Positions 34,429 through 45,681 of a stretch of DNA of 64,000 nucleotides are shown piece after piece (the first letter of the stretch is position 1; each line of letters opens with the position of its first letter). The stretch is from Cladorrhinum sp. PSN259 (Eukaryota > Ascomycota > Sordariomycetes > Sordariales > Podosporaceae). The stretch spans positions 372,001 through 436,000 of the forward strand of contig MU867091.1 in NCBI GenBank assembly GCA_033725935.1, written 5' to 3'. A model generated the notes under the pieces. That model had not been told where the DNA came from and searched no databases. It saw nothing but the letters and a program-made list of their open reading frames with translations. A program made the translations under genes and the position numbers.

Positions 34429-35447
34429 CTAGTTCTCCTCCTCCATTCCATCCTCATCTTCGTGCACATCGCTCTGTCGTCCATTGCTCCGCCGTCCTCC
34501 TCTGCTTCGTTGGAAGCTCGATCTCGAGGTTATCGCTCTCTCGCCAACAAAATGGTTTCCATCCCACGGCGTCGAGCACTTGGGGCATTTCTGTAACGTT
34601 CAGTTAGCCAATGAGTACAAAGAAGATCAAACAACTTCCAACGCACCCTCTCCGATTGTGTCCTCCAGAATCCTTCCTCACAAATATCGTGTAGCCGAAC
34701 TGTGCAATTGACGTCTGAACACCGTTGACCGTCGGTGACAATCTCCTTGCATGATTCGCAAAATTTGATGTGCTGCCAATCTTCCTCCAAGTCTGGATCG
34801 TTGTAGGTAGCGACGAGCCAAGACCAGAGTTCTATCAGCGATCGTGGACTTAGAGTGAAGAATCCTTCCCGGCTCTTGTCCAGCCAGCCCTCAGCAACCA
34901 GACTCGAAAGCAGTGACAAAACCTCCGAGTGCTTCAACGCTCGGTTCACAGAAGCTTGGCTTCTCTCCTCGTTATCACCGTCTACTTGGGTGTTGGCATT
35001 GCTCTCCCGATTTCTGTTTGGTCGGGAAACTTGGAGGGCTTGGGCCTCCTCCACGGCCATTACCTCCATTCGTGGTGTGTTGTAGGTTTCGAACATGGCA
35101 TCAAATAATCTTCTGATGTAAGCGACTTCCTCGGGTGTGCGTATTGTTGCCAGCATAGTTGCTGGGTCACTGTGCGCGTTGATGAATGCCCAGACTCTCT
35201 CTCCATTACCGGTCTGACGTCTAGTGTTCCGAATATCAAAATCCAATGGTTCAACTGCCTCTCTCGCGGTTCGAATGACATTTCCAAACTGCTCTATCGT
35301 GACCGACCTTGGATTGATCCCTTGAATCTCACCAATCAGCTTCTGGGCTTGAGGAAATGTGAGGGTGCCGCGGGCCATGAAGGCCTGGATGAAAGCCCGG
35401 TTCTGGTCACTGTAACCAATGGGCAGAGGTGGTTCCCAGTCGTCCAT
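34429..35447 (-). CDS. nse1: NSE1, RING-like subunit of the SMC5/6 complex
   Basis: Two exons (35447-34647, 34590-34429) give 320 aa. The 56-bp intron (GTGCGT donor, CGTTACAG acceptor) splits the RING-like domain; reading through it would lose the last two ligands. The N-terminal winged-helix region (RAFIQAFMARGTLTFPQAQKL) is characteristic of Nse1. The C-terminal variant RING has C230, C233, C243, C248, H253, C256, then after the intron C269 and C272 (KCPKC), a C4HC3 pattern. With Nse3 and Nse4, Nse1 forms the kleisin-bridge subcomplex of SMC5/6 in DNA repair and has ubiquitin-ligase activity. The tail after the RING is basic and then acidic. Confidence 0.93.
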
Positions 35448-37044
35448 TCTGAGTGATTACGAATGTGGTGGAAAGTAATGTTCTCGAGGAGCGACAGGAG
35501 ATGAAAATTGTGGTGAGGACCGTGGTGGGAGGGTTCGTGCTGACTGCTCGATTCCAGGTTGTTAATTAGTAGGTTGAGAGCGACGCGCTTTCACTTCTAC
35601 CGCGAATTTTGGCGTTGAGGGGCACCTGTCAGCCACGGTGTCACGGGGCCCAGGCTTCCTACGAGCCTCCACCAGGAGCTACGGCCTACTGGCAAACGGA
35701 CGGAGGAAAGGGCCCGGAGTTCATCTCATCTTTGGCTTTGGTTGACGACAACCCCTCGCTCTCTTCTTCACACCATCTGCTACAATCTTGATGCTTGTTT
35801 GGGTGACTGCGCGCGGAGATCGGCAACTTGCCAACCCATAATCTCACCAACCTGACGATTCCAAGCATCTCCCATTCCCAATGCGTTCAAAACTCACTCC
35901 AAGCGCACCTCCAAACATCTTAACGGCGTCTGATCTTTTTCCCTTTTCATCACACCTACACTAGTGGCATAGCGGCATCACAACTTCCCGCCCTCACCAC
36001 GTGGATAAACTCTCCGACGCTTGATTTCTTTTTCCCTTTCCGCATCAAGTATCAAACGGCGCCCGCACATGCTTGACAGAGCACGCTATCTCTCGGCCGA
36101 GGATAGGTTGATGGTTTAAACTGGAATAGCCCCCCGCTCCCTAGCGTTTCGGACGAGCCCCCTCATTTTGGCAACCTCTGTAACTCTGTCACATCGTCTG
36201 AAGTCAGCAACATGGTGTGCAGACCTCAGCTTGTGCCTGACAGTAGCTGGGTGGGGTTTTCAGGGTTTCCACTGCGCTTTACCTAATTGTAGCAACCAGC
36301 TCCGATAGCCATTGCCGTCGATCTCCATTCTCGTTAGGAAGGGTGATAAGCGTTGAAGTAAGGGGAAGAATATGGATCAGCGTGACATTTCCCCCAGCCT
36401 CTTCGCCCCTCCTACTGTCAAGCAACAACTGACATTATGTATGCCTACGGGACTGCTTTTCACGCGTTGGCTCCCCCCGCACAATCCGCAAAACATGCAG
36501 TCGCCTAAAACCACCTGCGTCTTTGGGAATATGCGGCCTTGTTGTATTGGATCTACCCGACCCACCACGAGCATCATGAGTCTTAGAAGTGGTGTTGCGC
36601 CAAGGCGCTCGGAAGAGTAACAGATGCCTGAGCGCGCTGCAGACAATCTTCCTAGCTCGATCAGCTAGTAGTCGGTTAAGGAAAGCCGTGACCTCGACTG
36701 AAAATCGAGGCCCATGATAGCGCCCCTTCGACCTCGAGCGCTCGGACCCCTCGTGCTTGGTAGCGATACATTAGCATTCTGTATGTACTCTTCGCTTGAG
36801 CCTTCGCCCCTTTCGTTCCAGAAGACACAGCTAGTCAACATTTTCGCTGTCACGGTCACAGACAATCACCCGGCGCCGTGGGATCTTGATTTTATATCCT
36901 TGGGGGTCAAGCTCTTGGCGGACGGGTATAATGCTCATCATTATCCTCTCTTCCGTGTGTCTTGGTGTCCATTGAAAACCTCCTGTTTCCCGTCTTGTTT
37001 GCGTCTGTCACTTGTCAGTCATCGGTTGTGTCCGCCGTGTCGTC
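35448..37044. promoter_or_regulatory. Divergent intergenic region, nse1 / membrane protein
   Basis: About 1.6 kb with both promoters. Several short upstream ATG frames exist before the 37045 start, for example a 24-codon frame near 36211. No repeats or supported genes are seen. Confidence 0.4.
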
Positions 37045-38687
37045 ATGGCTGTCCAGATGCCAGCCGCGGCCGTTGGTCCGGCTGCTGGCATTTTGGTCCA
37101 CAGTTGTTTCTCCTTCAGTTGTGGTCTGATCCTCGCGTGGTTGATTTGGGTTCACAATGAGCGGAAAAGTTACGTCTTATTGCTGACGTCCTTCATCTCG
37201 CTCCACGAGCTGGCTTCCATTACCCAGCAAATACACACCATCATCAAATGGGACGACATCAAGACAAGCCAGTGGGAGAATGTTCGTGACAATGTGGGAA
37301 ATCCCGAGTTGAACATCACGGGGGCATCGACAGGATTGGATCTGCCTATATTCTATATCCGTATGTTTCTCTCTCACCAACTCTTGCTAGTGTATTCTAA
37401 CACAACGATGCTCCAGAATACTACTGCTACAATGTGGAATCCATGCTCATCGTCTGTTGGGCTGTTGAACTCGCCAACAGTATTTTTCAGGTGCAGCTAG
37501 CCAAAAACTACGGTAGACAATTTTCGATAACCGCAAAGCTCGGAGCCATTTTCATCCCACTTGTCTCGATGCTGCTTCTGCGGTTCAGCCCTATTCAGAA
37601 GAGCACTCCGGCTTTTTTGTTTGTTTCCTCGGGAATCAGTAAGACTTCTTGGCTCGCTTTCCATTTCACTTATACTGACCAGTTCCACAAAGTGGTTTTC
37701 TGCTTCCTCCTCGGCGCTATCACACTTTTCTGCATTCTCGTTAAATACATCTCCTCGCGTTTACTCCTTACCGGATGGAACGTACGTTACGGGCGGAACA
37801 CCGAGGAATCCGGAACCGGTACAGCCAACGACGCCAGCACCAGACGATCCGTCGTAAAACCGAAAATGAAAAACATTTATGACAAGTGGCTTGTAACACG
37901 CTTTTCGATCGCCTTCATCGCACTCAGCCTATTCCAGCTGGTGGTAGTCAACTTCCAGGTCCGCGCTGCCGGCACAAACAATGCGGAAAACATCCCCGAA
38001 GCCCCCGATCTCAGTGCCGGCCGAGCTATTTCCGACTGTGTTCTCTACATCCCCGGTGCCACCGCTGGCCTGCTTACGTTCTTGGTATTCGGTACTACAC
38101 GCAACTTCCGCGATTACATGTGGAAGTCCTTCGCTCCCAAGTGTCTACAAAGGAAAAGGGAAGCCCGAAAAGACGCAAAGAGACACAGGGGCAAACCTAG
38201 CGTGGTGATACCTGATCCAAATGCGGTCCTCTCGACGGATCGCAATCGAGGTGCCAAGCCATTGCCTCCAGTACCGGCGAACGACGAGGAGGCTCAATAT
38301 GCTTACGGGGAGAACGGAGTCAAGATGCAGAATCTCGGTGTCAGTGTTTGGATCGAGGGTGGTGCCAAAGCAGGGGCGGCGGGAATGGGGCCGGAGGCAT
38401 TGTCATCTCCGCGTTCGCAAGTGACGACGACAACCAAGACACATTTACATTCAAATCCGGAGTATATGGGCCCAGAGCATCTGCGTCCGGGCCCGAGTTT
38501 GAGTGATGACTTGGGCAATAAGAGCGAGACGGATGATGGGTTCCCGATCATGAAACATAGCTCGAGGAATTCGTCACATTCTATGGTTGTGTTTTTGGAT
38601 AAGGATTCTTCGAACGTTGATCTTGAGAGTCAGAAGGGGGTCACCAGGGCTGGGAGCGGTAATACCCATACTACTCAATGGCCATGA
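37045..38687 (+). CDS. Polytopic (7-8 helix) membrane protein, receptor-like
   Basis: Two exons (37045-37360, 37417-38687) give 528 aa. The intron is 56 bp with a TTCTAAC branch point, and the splice produces FYIQYYCYNVESMLIV. Hydrophobic segments lie at about 10-32, 40-62, 115-135, 145-165, 172-192, 200-220, 255-275 and 305-325. The last is followed by FGTTRNFRDYMW and a cytosolic tail of about 190 residues with many Ser and charged residues. The layout (a bundle of seven or so helices, FGT-x-R after the last helix, long phosphorylatable tail) recalls fungal GPCR-like receptors such as the STE3 group, but I see no diagnostic motif, so receptor function is only a guess. Confidence 0.78.
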
Positions 38688-40569
38688 GCAGTGGTGGGTT
38701 CGAACAAGGCGGCGGCGTTTCAAGGATCTTTCTTTTTTCTTTCTTTTGTTCTATGACTGGAAAGTGATACCCAGATACGATACCATATACCATGTATATA
38801 CCCTATGAGGGAAATATTCAACGAAGGAGGCAGGCGGAGGAGGAGGAGGATACCCGATTTTTGAAACAAAGTGTATATATAGCTGAATTGAAGTAATAAA
38901 AAAAATACTCAGCCCGTTGTAAACACTTATTTTCCATGTGCAGCTGTGAGAATTGATGATCTACAAAAACCTTTAACCCAGTACCGTCGATTCTCCCCGT
39001 TTGGGTTTGCCGAGACTGCAATGAAACCTGGCAGGTTTTCTTACCCCAGAAATTCATTCCACCACCTTTTTTTTTTTTTTTGGTCCCACCCACAACTGCC
39101 AAGTTCAATTGCCTCGGAAAGAAAGAAATTATGGGTTTCTTTTTGCGGCCCGCCTTCTCCCGAAAACAGAAAGAAAAGCAATGCTTTTGCTTGTTGGAGA
39201 ACCCCGAATCTCGGTTGACATTGCCGATCGGTTTTGCGTTCCCAGGTAGGTATCCTGTCTAGTGTACACTAGTGTACACACACACAGATCCCGATCCAGA
39301 ATCCCAGGTTACTTCCTCAATGATACTCAATGATGCTGGCTAAACTCCTCTTGAAAACCCTGAATATTGAATTTTATCACCATTTTCGCTACCATAGTAC
39401 ACTAGATGGGCATTGCAATCCCCCATGTTTGTTGCCCACGCACGTTCGTTGACCTTGTCTGAGAGGAGAGGAGGAGTGCGACAACGCGTGATGAGGAATC
39501 GCTTGTGCACACCACCAACAATTTTTTGTCAGTGAGACTTTCTCTCACACGCACGGGGCGGACAGGTTTTCTTGTGCCGCCTTAACAATTTCCTGGGAGG
39601 ACCTGCTGGCACAAGAAAACCTGTCCACCCCGTTGTCTCACAAGTTAATTTCTCATCGCGCGTGGTGTGGGGAGGAGGTCCGATCTAAGTTACACTAGTC
39701 CCGCTAGGACTCTATCTCGCGCACCAATCACGTGTAAGGACACCAGCCAGGAATGGCAGGTAAATGTCCGTTTGGTCTGTGTGTAATCGCATCTGCAGTA
39801 TTTACACTTCTGATAGTAACCACATCTTGGAGACCGGGTGACCGGATACCGGGCGGGAGTTTGGGAGTTGCTCTACAGGATACCTAGTCTGGAAAAAGAA
39901 GGAAGGAAGGGTCTTGGTTTATTCTTATAATGTTCATGCAGTTCTGAAAAAAGATGATGTGGGGGTTGGGGAGGGAGGGACTGGAAATTCTATTTGCCGG
40001 TTTCGACTAATACACAGCCGAGAATCGCTTACATCTCGACGAGGATGAGTTGCCATAAACTTCGATGAGAGATCACAAACTGTTTGCTTACTTGTGATAC
40101 TGGAAAATGATTTGTATACCTAGGTCAGAGACAGATACGAGTACATATCACTTTACATCCAATCGTATGATCCCTTAAAGAGGAAATAAGACTGCAGATG
40201 ATACACCAATACCAAGGAAATAGTTCCAACCAAGAACATCACGGCAAAGCAACACACAAAAGTCACACAGCAGCACGGGCGTTATTACACTTCAAGCCGA
40301 CATCAGTGAGAAATCGTCACACCCAATAAAATGGAAAGGGTATCAAAATTTCTCGAATTCAGCACCACCTCCGTCCAGATTCTCCGAGTTATACTCCGTA
40401 ACTACCACCTCCCATTCGCGTTCAGTAGCCTCTATTCCGCGCTCTCCTCGGGTCGGCGTCTACCAAACCCCGATGTCCCAAGAAACTCAAGAAAAATATG
40501 TAGCCCTCGCTTCGGTGATTTCTACTAGATACCCCTCCAGGGCCACCGAAACGTCTCAGCCTCGTCGTC
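38688..40569. other. Intergenic stretch with a long inverted repeat
   Basis: A 1.9-kb convergent spacer between the membrane-protein gene and bre2. It contains a T-run near 39067, a small palindrome around TAGTGTACACTAGTGTACA near 39262-39282, and the hairpin at 39555-39631 (listed separately). No supported ORF. Confidence 0.5.
39555..39631. repeat. Near-perfect inverted repeat with nested outer arms
   Basis: The arms 39555-39578 and 39608-39631 are reverse complements at 23 of 24 positions, with a 29-nt loop. Outside them GTGAGAC (about 39533-39539) pairs with GTCTCAC (about 39635-39641), and CACACCAC further left has a GTGGTGTG partner near 39663, so the palindrome may extend over about 160 bp. 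It lies in an intergenic spacer. I could not identify a target-site duplication. Confidence 0.8.
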
Positions 40570-42315
40570 TTAATCATCCTGCACCAACTCCTTGATCTCC
40601 TCATCATTCTCCCCCCCTCTCCCCGCACCACCGATCGCCACCTTTTCTCCTCCAACCACCTTCCCTCCAACTCTATCCCGCCCAACACCCATCGCCCAGA
40701 ACCCAACCTCATCAATGACATCGTAGACAATATCCTCCACGATCTGCTCATTATACCTCTCCGCCAATGCCCTTCTCTTGCTGTCATTCTCCTTCTCCTT
40801 TTCTTCGACCTTGGTCTCTTTCTCTGCCTCTTCTGTACCACCCATCTCCACATCTTCAGACTCCGACTCAGGAGGAAACCACCAACCGTTCTCCCCAAAA
40901 TTAACTTCCACCGCGCCTCCTCTAAAAACACTAACAGCAGGGTAATACCCCACCTCACCATCATCCAACGCATCCCTTGAAGCTCCTGTCCCGGGGGTTG
41001 TTGTTCCAGATCCCATCTTACTAGCAGGCGGCAAAAAGGCCAATAAGTTCTTCCAGGGCGTACCCATCAACTTTCCATTCTTGTATAACTTGATATATGA
41101 CCCAGGCAGTGTCCTCAAAGCAGGAACGGTATGTAAAGGATTAGGTGGGCTCGGTGTTCCCGATCCAGGACCCATAGGTGAGGGGTTCATTAATTCTTCC
41201 AGTTCCTTTGTGGTGTGGTAGTCTATTTTCTCGAAATAGATGTGTGCTTTGAATCTGATTGGAATTCGGTCTCGAATAATGTTTGGGTACTCGATATCAG
41301 TGGGGTTGTGGGTGTCTTCGGCGTCTACGGCGGGGTTGTACTGCCCTGAGACTATTTTTCGATGAAGGTGTTGGGAGGGCAGGTTGATTTCCAGACCGAT
41401 TACGTCCCCTTCGCATATTGATTCGTTTGGTGGGAAAAAGTCTTTGGGACGGGACATGTGTACCTTTTGGCCGGAGGCATCGCGGATTCCATAAGAGTAG
41501 GCGTCGAACCCTACTGGTGCGTCGAGCGATGCTTCCCGCCTGGCGAAACCTATTCGTACGTGTCCGTTGCTGCTCTCGGAAGAGTCTGGGAGAATTCCGC
41601 GCGTGACTTTGCATTCCCAGTACCATTTGCCTTCTCGCACTGCGACATTGGCGCGCGCCATACGGAAACCTTTGTCTGTTGTTACGTGGGTTCCTGATTT
41701 GTTGAAGTAAATGTGGGAGGCTGCGTCCTCGAAGCTTATGTGCGCGCCGTAGGGTGCTGGCTCGGTATTGCGGTAGTAGAACATGGAAGGGAAGGTAGGG
41801 TCAGCGATGCAGTGAGTGTAGTGGAAGGATTTCTTGTTGTAGACGTGATCAGAGGTTTCAAAGAACTCAATCGTGTTGCCTGAGGGGTCAGGTACCTCGT
41901 GATGAGGGGTGAAGATCGGTCCTCGTGCGAGATCGAAGTCTGTTGGTTTCGGTGGAGCGAGCTTGTATCGGAGGGGTGCCATCTCTGAGGGTTGCTCTTT
42001 GGGAGATTTGTTGGGGATTGGTGATGAGCGGGAACTGTCAAGCCCTCCTCCCGTTGCGCCCTTGGATTCCCTCTTCTTGAGGGAGTCCTTCTTAGTTCTC
42101 TTTTCTCGAGCCATGGTTTGGTTCCCTGTGGTATCTTCTGGCGCTTGAAACTGAACTTTTTGGGTGGTGGCCTTGCTGGCGACGTCGGGGTTTAATGGTG
42201 ATGAGACGGCAGGACTGTGATCCTCTTCGAGAAGAGCACGCTTTTGTGGGATGGAAGAGGGTATCAAAGAAGGTGTGGTCTCCCTTTGGGGAGAATTCCC
42301 ATCCGTTGTCGCCAT
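40570..42315 (-). CDS. bre2: BRE2/ASH2-type SPRY subunit of COMPASS
   Basis: A single exon of 581 aa. The N-terminal 130 residues are low-complexity with a basic patch (AREKRTKKDSLKKRESK). The SPRY domain spans about 195-475 with KWYWECKVTRG, HVRIGFARREASLDAPVGFD and SYGIRDASGQKVH, and is interrupted by a loop at about 375-455. A helix near 520-540 (NEQIVEDIVYDVIDEVGFW) is in the position where Ash2/Bre2 proteins bind Dpy30/Sdc1. COMPASS methylates histone H3 Lys4; Bre2 with Sdc1 supports the Set1 catalytic module. It is divergent from cdc5, with 412 bp between start codons. Confidence 0.93.
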   Translation of the reverse strand: MATTDGNSPQRETTPSLIPSSIPQKRALLEEDHSPAVSSPLNPDVASKATTQKVQFQAPEDTTGNQTMAREKRTKKDSLKKRESKGATGGGLDSSRSSPIPNKSPKEQPSEMAPLRYKLAPPKPTDFDLARGPIFTPHHEVPDPSGNTIEFFETSDHVYNKKSFHYTHCIADPTFPSMFYYRNTEPAPYGAHISFEDAASHIYFNKSGTHVTTDKGFRMARANVAVREGKWYWECKVTRGILPDSSESSNGHVRIGFARREASLDAPVGFDAYSYGIRDASGQKVHMSRPKDFFPPNESICEGDVIGLEINLPSQHLHRKIVSGQYNPAVDAEDTHNPTDIEYPNIIRDRIPIRFKAHIYFEKIDYHTTKELEELMNPSPMGPGSGTPSPPNPLHTVPALRTLPGSYIKLYKNGKLMGTPWKNLLAFLPPASKMGSGTTTPGTGASRDALDDGEVGYYPAVSVFRGGAVEVNFGENGWWFPPESESEDVEMGGTEEAEKETKVEEKEKENDSKRRALAERYNEQIVEDIVYDVIDEVGFWAMGVGRDRVGGKVVGGEKVAIGGAGRGGENDEEIKELVQDD

Positions 42316-42727
42316 TGCTGCCGTTCAATTACAATTATCTTCCAAATGACGTCAGTTATTCAGACAATTATTGAACAATCGTCGGCTGTAGAAACACAAT
42401 AACAATTGCGCTGGTTGAATTGAGTGAGTGGTACATTTACGGGTTATTGTTTAGAGGGAAGTTGAAGCTGTGCGCACTCAATTGGGGAAATAGAAAGTCT
42501 GCGACAGCGCGCTGTGAGACGCGATCTGACAGGGATTAAGCTGGGGCGGGTCCGCCAACCTTAAATTTCCAACCAATGAATCCCCAAATCGCCCTGTCAC
42601 CAAACAGGCTCGTAGCGCAGCTTTACGTCGGCGCCGTTCTCAACTTTTTCCAACCAAACAACCAGGCACATCATCGCCGGTCCGACCACATCCACCGATT
42701 TCACCAATCCGATCCCCGACAGCCAAA
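42316..42727. promoter_or_regulatory. Shared divergent promoter bre2 / cdc5
   Basis: This 412-bp spacer is probably bidirectional. An ATG at 42576 opens a 76-codon frame that runs into the cdc5 coding region (ends 42806) in a different frame. If the cdc5 transcript begins upstream of 42576 this would be an overlapping upstream ORF. The transcription start is not known. Confidence 0.5.
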
Positions 42728-45131
42728 ATGCCCGTCGTCAAGGGAGGTGTGTGGACCAACATCGAGGATGAAATCCTCAAGGCTTCAGTCAGCAAGTATG
42801 GCTTGAATCAGTGGGCGCGCGTGTCGTCGCTCTTGGCCCGGAAAACACCAAAACAGTGCAAGGCAAGATGGAACGAATGGCTCGACCCCAGCATCAAGAA
42901 AATTGAATGGAGCAAGGAGGAGGATGAAAAACTGTTACATCTCGCCAAGTTGATGCCAACACAATGGCGCACCATCGCCCCGATTGTTGGTCGTACCGCC
43001 AACCAGTGTCTTGAACGATATCAGAGACTCCTTGATGAGGCCGAACAACGAGAGCCATCAGCCCTTGGATTGACTGGATCTGGAGGAGAGGCTCAAGCAC
43101 CAAGCGCGGATGATGTACGCCGTCTACGACCCGGTGAAGTCGATCCCGACCCCGAAACGAAGCCTGCACGACCGGATACCATCGATTTGGATGAAGATGA
43201 GAAGGAAATGCTCAGCGAGGCCCGCGCCCGTCTGGCCAACACGCAGGGTAAGAAGGCAAAGAGAAAGGCTCGTGAGAGACAACAGGAGGAGTCGCGGAGA
43301 TTGGCACAGTTGCAAAAGAGACGCGAGTTGAAAACGGCCGGCATTAACATCAAGGTGACGACACGGAAGCAGGGTCAGATGGACTACAATGCCGACATTC
43401 CATTTGAAAAGAAGGCTGTTCCTGGATTCTACGACACGGCCGAAGAGATTTCGCGTAACGAGTATCAGCGCGCCCACTTCGACCCCAAAAAGCAGCAGGT
43501 TGGCAATAAGCGGAAAGGAGACGAGGATGATGAAGGAGGGAAGAAGAGGAAAAAGACCGACAAAGATACCCCATCTCAGTCTATGCAGGCCGCGCTCAAG
43601 GCTGGCGCGATGCAAAAGATCAGGGAGGCAGAACAAAGCAGCAAGAGGAGGGCACTTGTTTTGCCGGCGCCTCAGGTCAGCGAGGGAGAGTTGGAAGAGA
43701 TCGTCAAGATGGGCATGATTGGAGACCGAGCGGCTGCTGCGGCTCGTGAGGGCGAGAACGATGCTACCCGTGGTCTTGTCGGCAACTACACGACTCTCAA
43801 TACTGGCGCGCCCATCAGGACACCCCGTGCGCCGGCACAGGAGGATCACATCGCCAACGAGATTCGTAACATCCGGGCATTGACAGAGACAACTTCGTCG
43901 CTGTTGGGTGGAGAGAATACTCCTCTTCATGTTGGAGCAGGATCTACAGGGTTCGAATCGGTTGCGCCGCGGAGACAGGTCGTATCTACACCAAACCCGC
44001 TCGCCACCCCTCTGCGGCCTGCAGGTGCTGGTGTGGGAGCGACTCCTCTGCGGGTTGGGCAAACACCTTTGCGCACACCCCGTGATAGCTTCGCGCTAAA
44101 TGCGGCGGACCATGAGATGGACTTGGTTGGAGGAACCCTAGCAGATGCTAGATTACGGGAGTTGTCAATTCGGCACCAGCTCAAACAAGGTCTTGCTTCT
44201 CTTCCCAAGCCGAAAGAGACTGAATGGGATTTGGAGCTACCGGAGGAAGAGCAGGAACCAACGAAGGCCGAGGATCTGCAAGAGGATGCCGCCGAACGTG
44301 ACCGGAGAGAGCGTGTGGCACGGGAGAAGCGGGAACGCGAGGAGCGAAAGCGTCGGACACAGGTTATGCAGCGAGACCTGCCTCGACCTGCATTCGTTGA
44401 TCCAAAAGCCACGGCTCGTGCTTTACTCAAGGCTATTAGGGATGGAAATAATGAAATTGACGTCTTGGTTGCCAGGGAAACAGCCCTTCTCATGGCACAT
44501 GACGCAGCTAATTATCCTCTTCCGGGTGCACCTCCTAACGTCAAGCCGGTAGAGATCTCTCGATATGATGATGCATCTCTGGCTGAAGCTCGTCGTCAGA
44601 TTCTCCTGGAGGTGAAGGATCAGCCGAAGTCGGAAGAGGTCCAGGCTGTTTGGAACAAGAATAACACGAATGCCCTGCTCCTTGGTCTGGGGTGCTACGA
44701 TGATGACGCTGATGATGAGGAGGATGTCGCTATTATGCAGTCCGCCCTTGATGTAAGCAATCCCATGGACAACCTATTGGTTTATTTCATCATAGCTAAC
44801 GCAGTTACAGTCCGCAATCGAGAATCTTATGGCATCAGCTGAAAAGGGCAACAAGCTGGAGAAGAAGTTGAACCTACATTTAGGTGGATACAAGAACCGT
44901 GCCGAGGTGCTTCGTCGCAAGATTTGTGAGGCACATGAAGCTCTTGAGAAGGCTAGGAACGCTTTTAGTGGATTCAAGATCTTGCAGACTTCAGAGGAGG
45001 CTGCCATTCAGAGACGACTTGGAGCATTGAGGGCCGAAGTAGCTTTTGTGAGCACCAGGGAAAGGGAGGCACAGGAATTATATCGGAGAGTGAGGAGCGA
45101 GTTGGAAGAGCTGAGTGTTAATGGGCATTAA
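42728..45131 (+). CDS. cdc5: CDC5/CEF1, Myb-repeat spliceosome subunit
   Basis: Two exons (42728-44752, 44811-45131) give 781 aa. The 58-bp intron has a GTAAGC donor, GCTAAC branch point and CAG. Two Myb repeats occupy about 7-55 (GGVWTNIEDEILKASVSKYG) and 58-105 (KKIEWSKEEDEKLLHLAKLM). A basic, KGKKAKRKARERQQEESRR-type helical region and the segment INIKVTTRKQGQMDYNADIP follow, which are hallmarks of Cdc5. The C-terminus is a coiled-coil (NKLEKKLNLHLGGYKNRAEV). Cdc5/Cef1 is a core NineTeen-complex protein needed for spliceosome activation and catalysis in the nucleus. The start at CAAAATG is the first ATG of the frame. Confidence 0.95.
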
Positions 45132-45681
45132 TGACGCGTAAAAAGCAGGAGTTGTATGAGAATTCTAGATTGGCATGGGTATATAATTTTATGAGGATGG
45201 CTCAAAATGAATTTTTTGGGGGGTTGAAGACGACACTTCCTCTGACTTCCAAGGAAGGTTCCAGGTGGTGTGTGGCCCAGAGCTCAAAAGAACCTCAAAC
45301 TGTGCCTGCGACTGAAGCAAGTCACCAACAGCATACCAAAGTGGTGCTATACCTTTGGGTGGTTGTATCAATTCTAGTCAGTGGTATCGTGGTACACCCC
45401 CCTCTCTGCTCTGTTGCTGAGGCGGCCGCTTTTACCTCTCTTGGCTGCCAAGACGAATCCCGATTACCTTTTTTGATTCGCTCGCCGAGAGGCAACCCAC
45501 CCTTTTACCAATTCCCATGATACGTGACATTGGGAACCGCCCGTCTGGATCGTGTTACAGCAGAGAGGTCTTTATTTCTGGAGAATCTTTCTTATATCTT
45601 GACTTGTTTTTATTTTACTTGCCTCCATTACCCTTTTTTATTTTCAAAACTTTTTTTGGGGGTAAATCATCCCAACCAGCC
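45132..45681. promoter_or_regulatory. Tandem intergenic region cdc5 / hexokinase-like
   Basis: 550 bp containing the cdc5 3' UTR and the promoter and leader of the kinase gene, with T/C-rich tracts at 45560-45660 just before the start codon. No other features. Confidence 0.4.

Noticed and set aside
43124..44062. Long minus-strand frame (312 codons) antisense to cdc5
   Set aside because: Shadow of the Arg/Glu-rich cdc5 coding frame; composition mirrors it and no domain is present.
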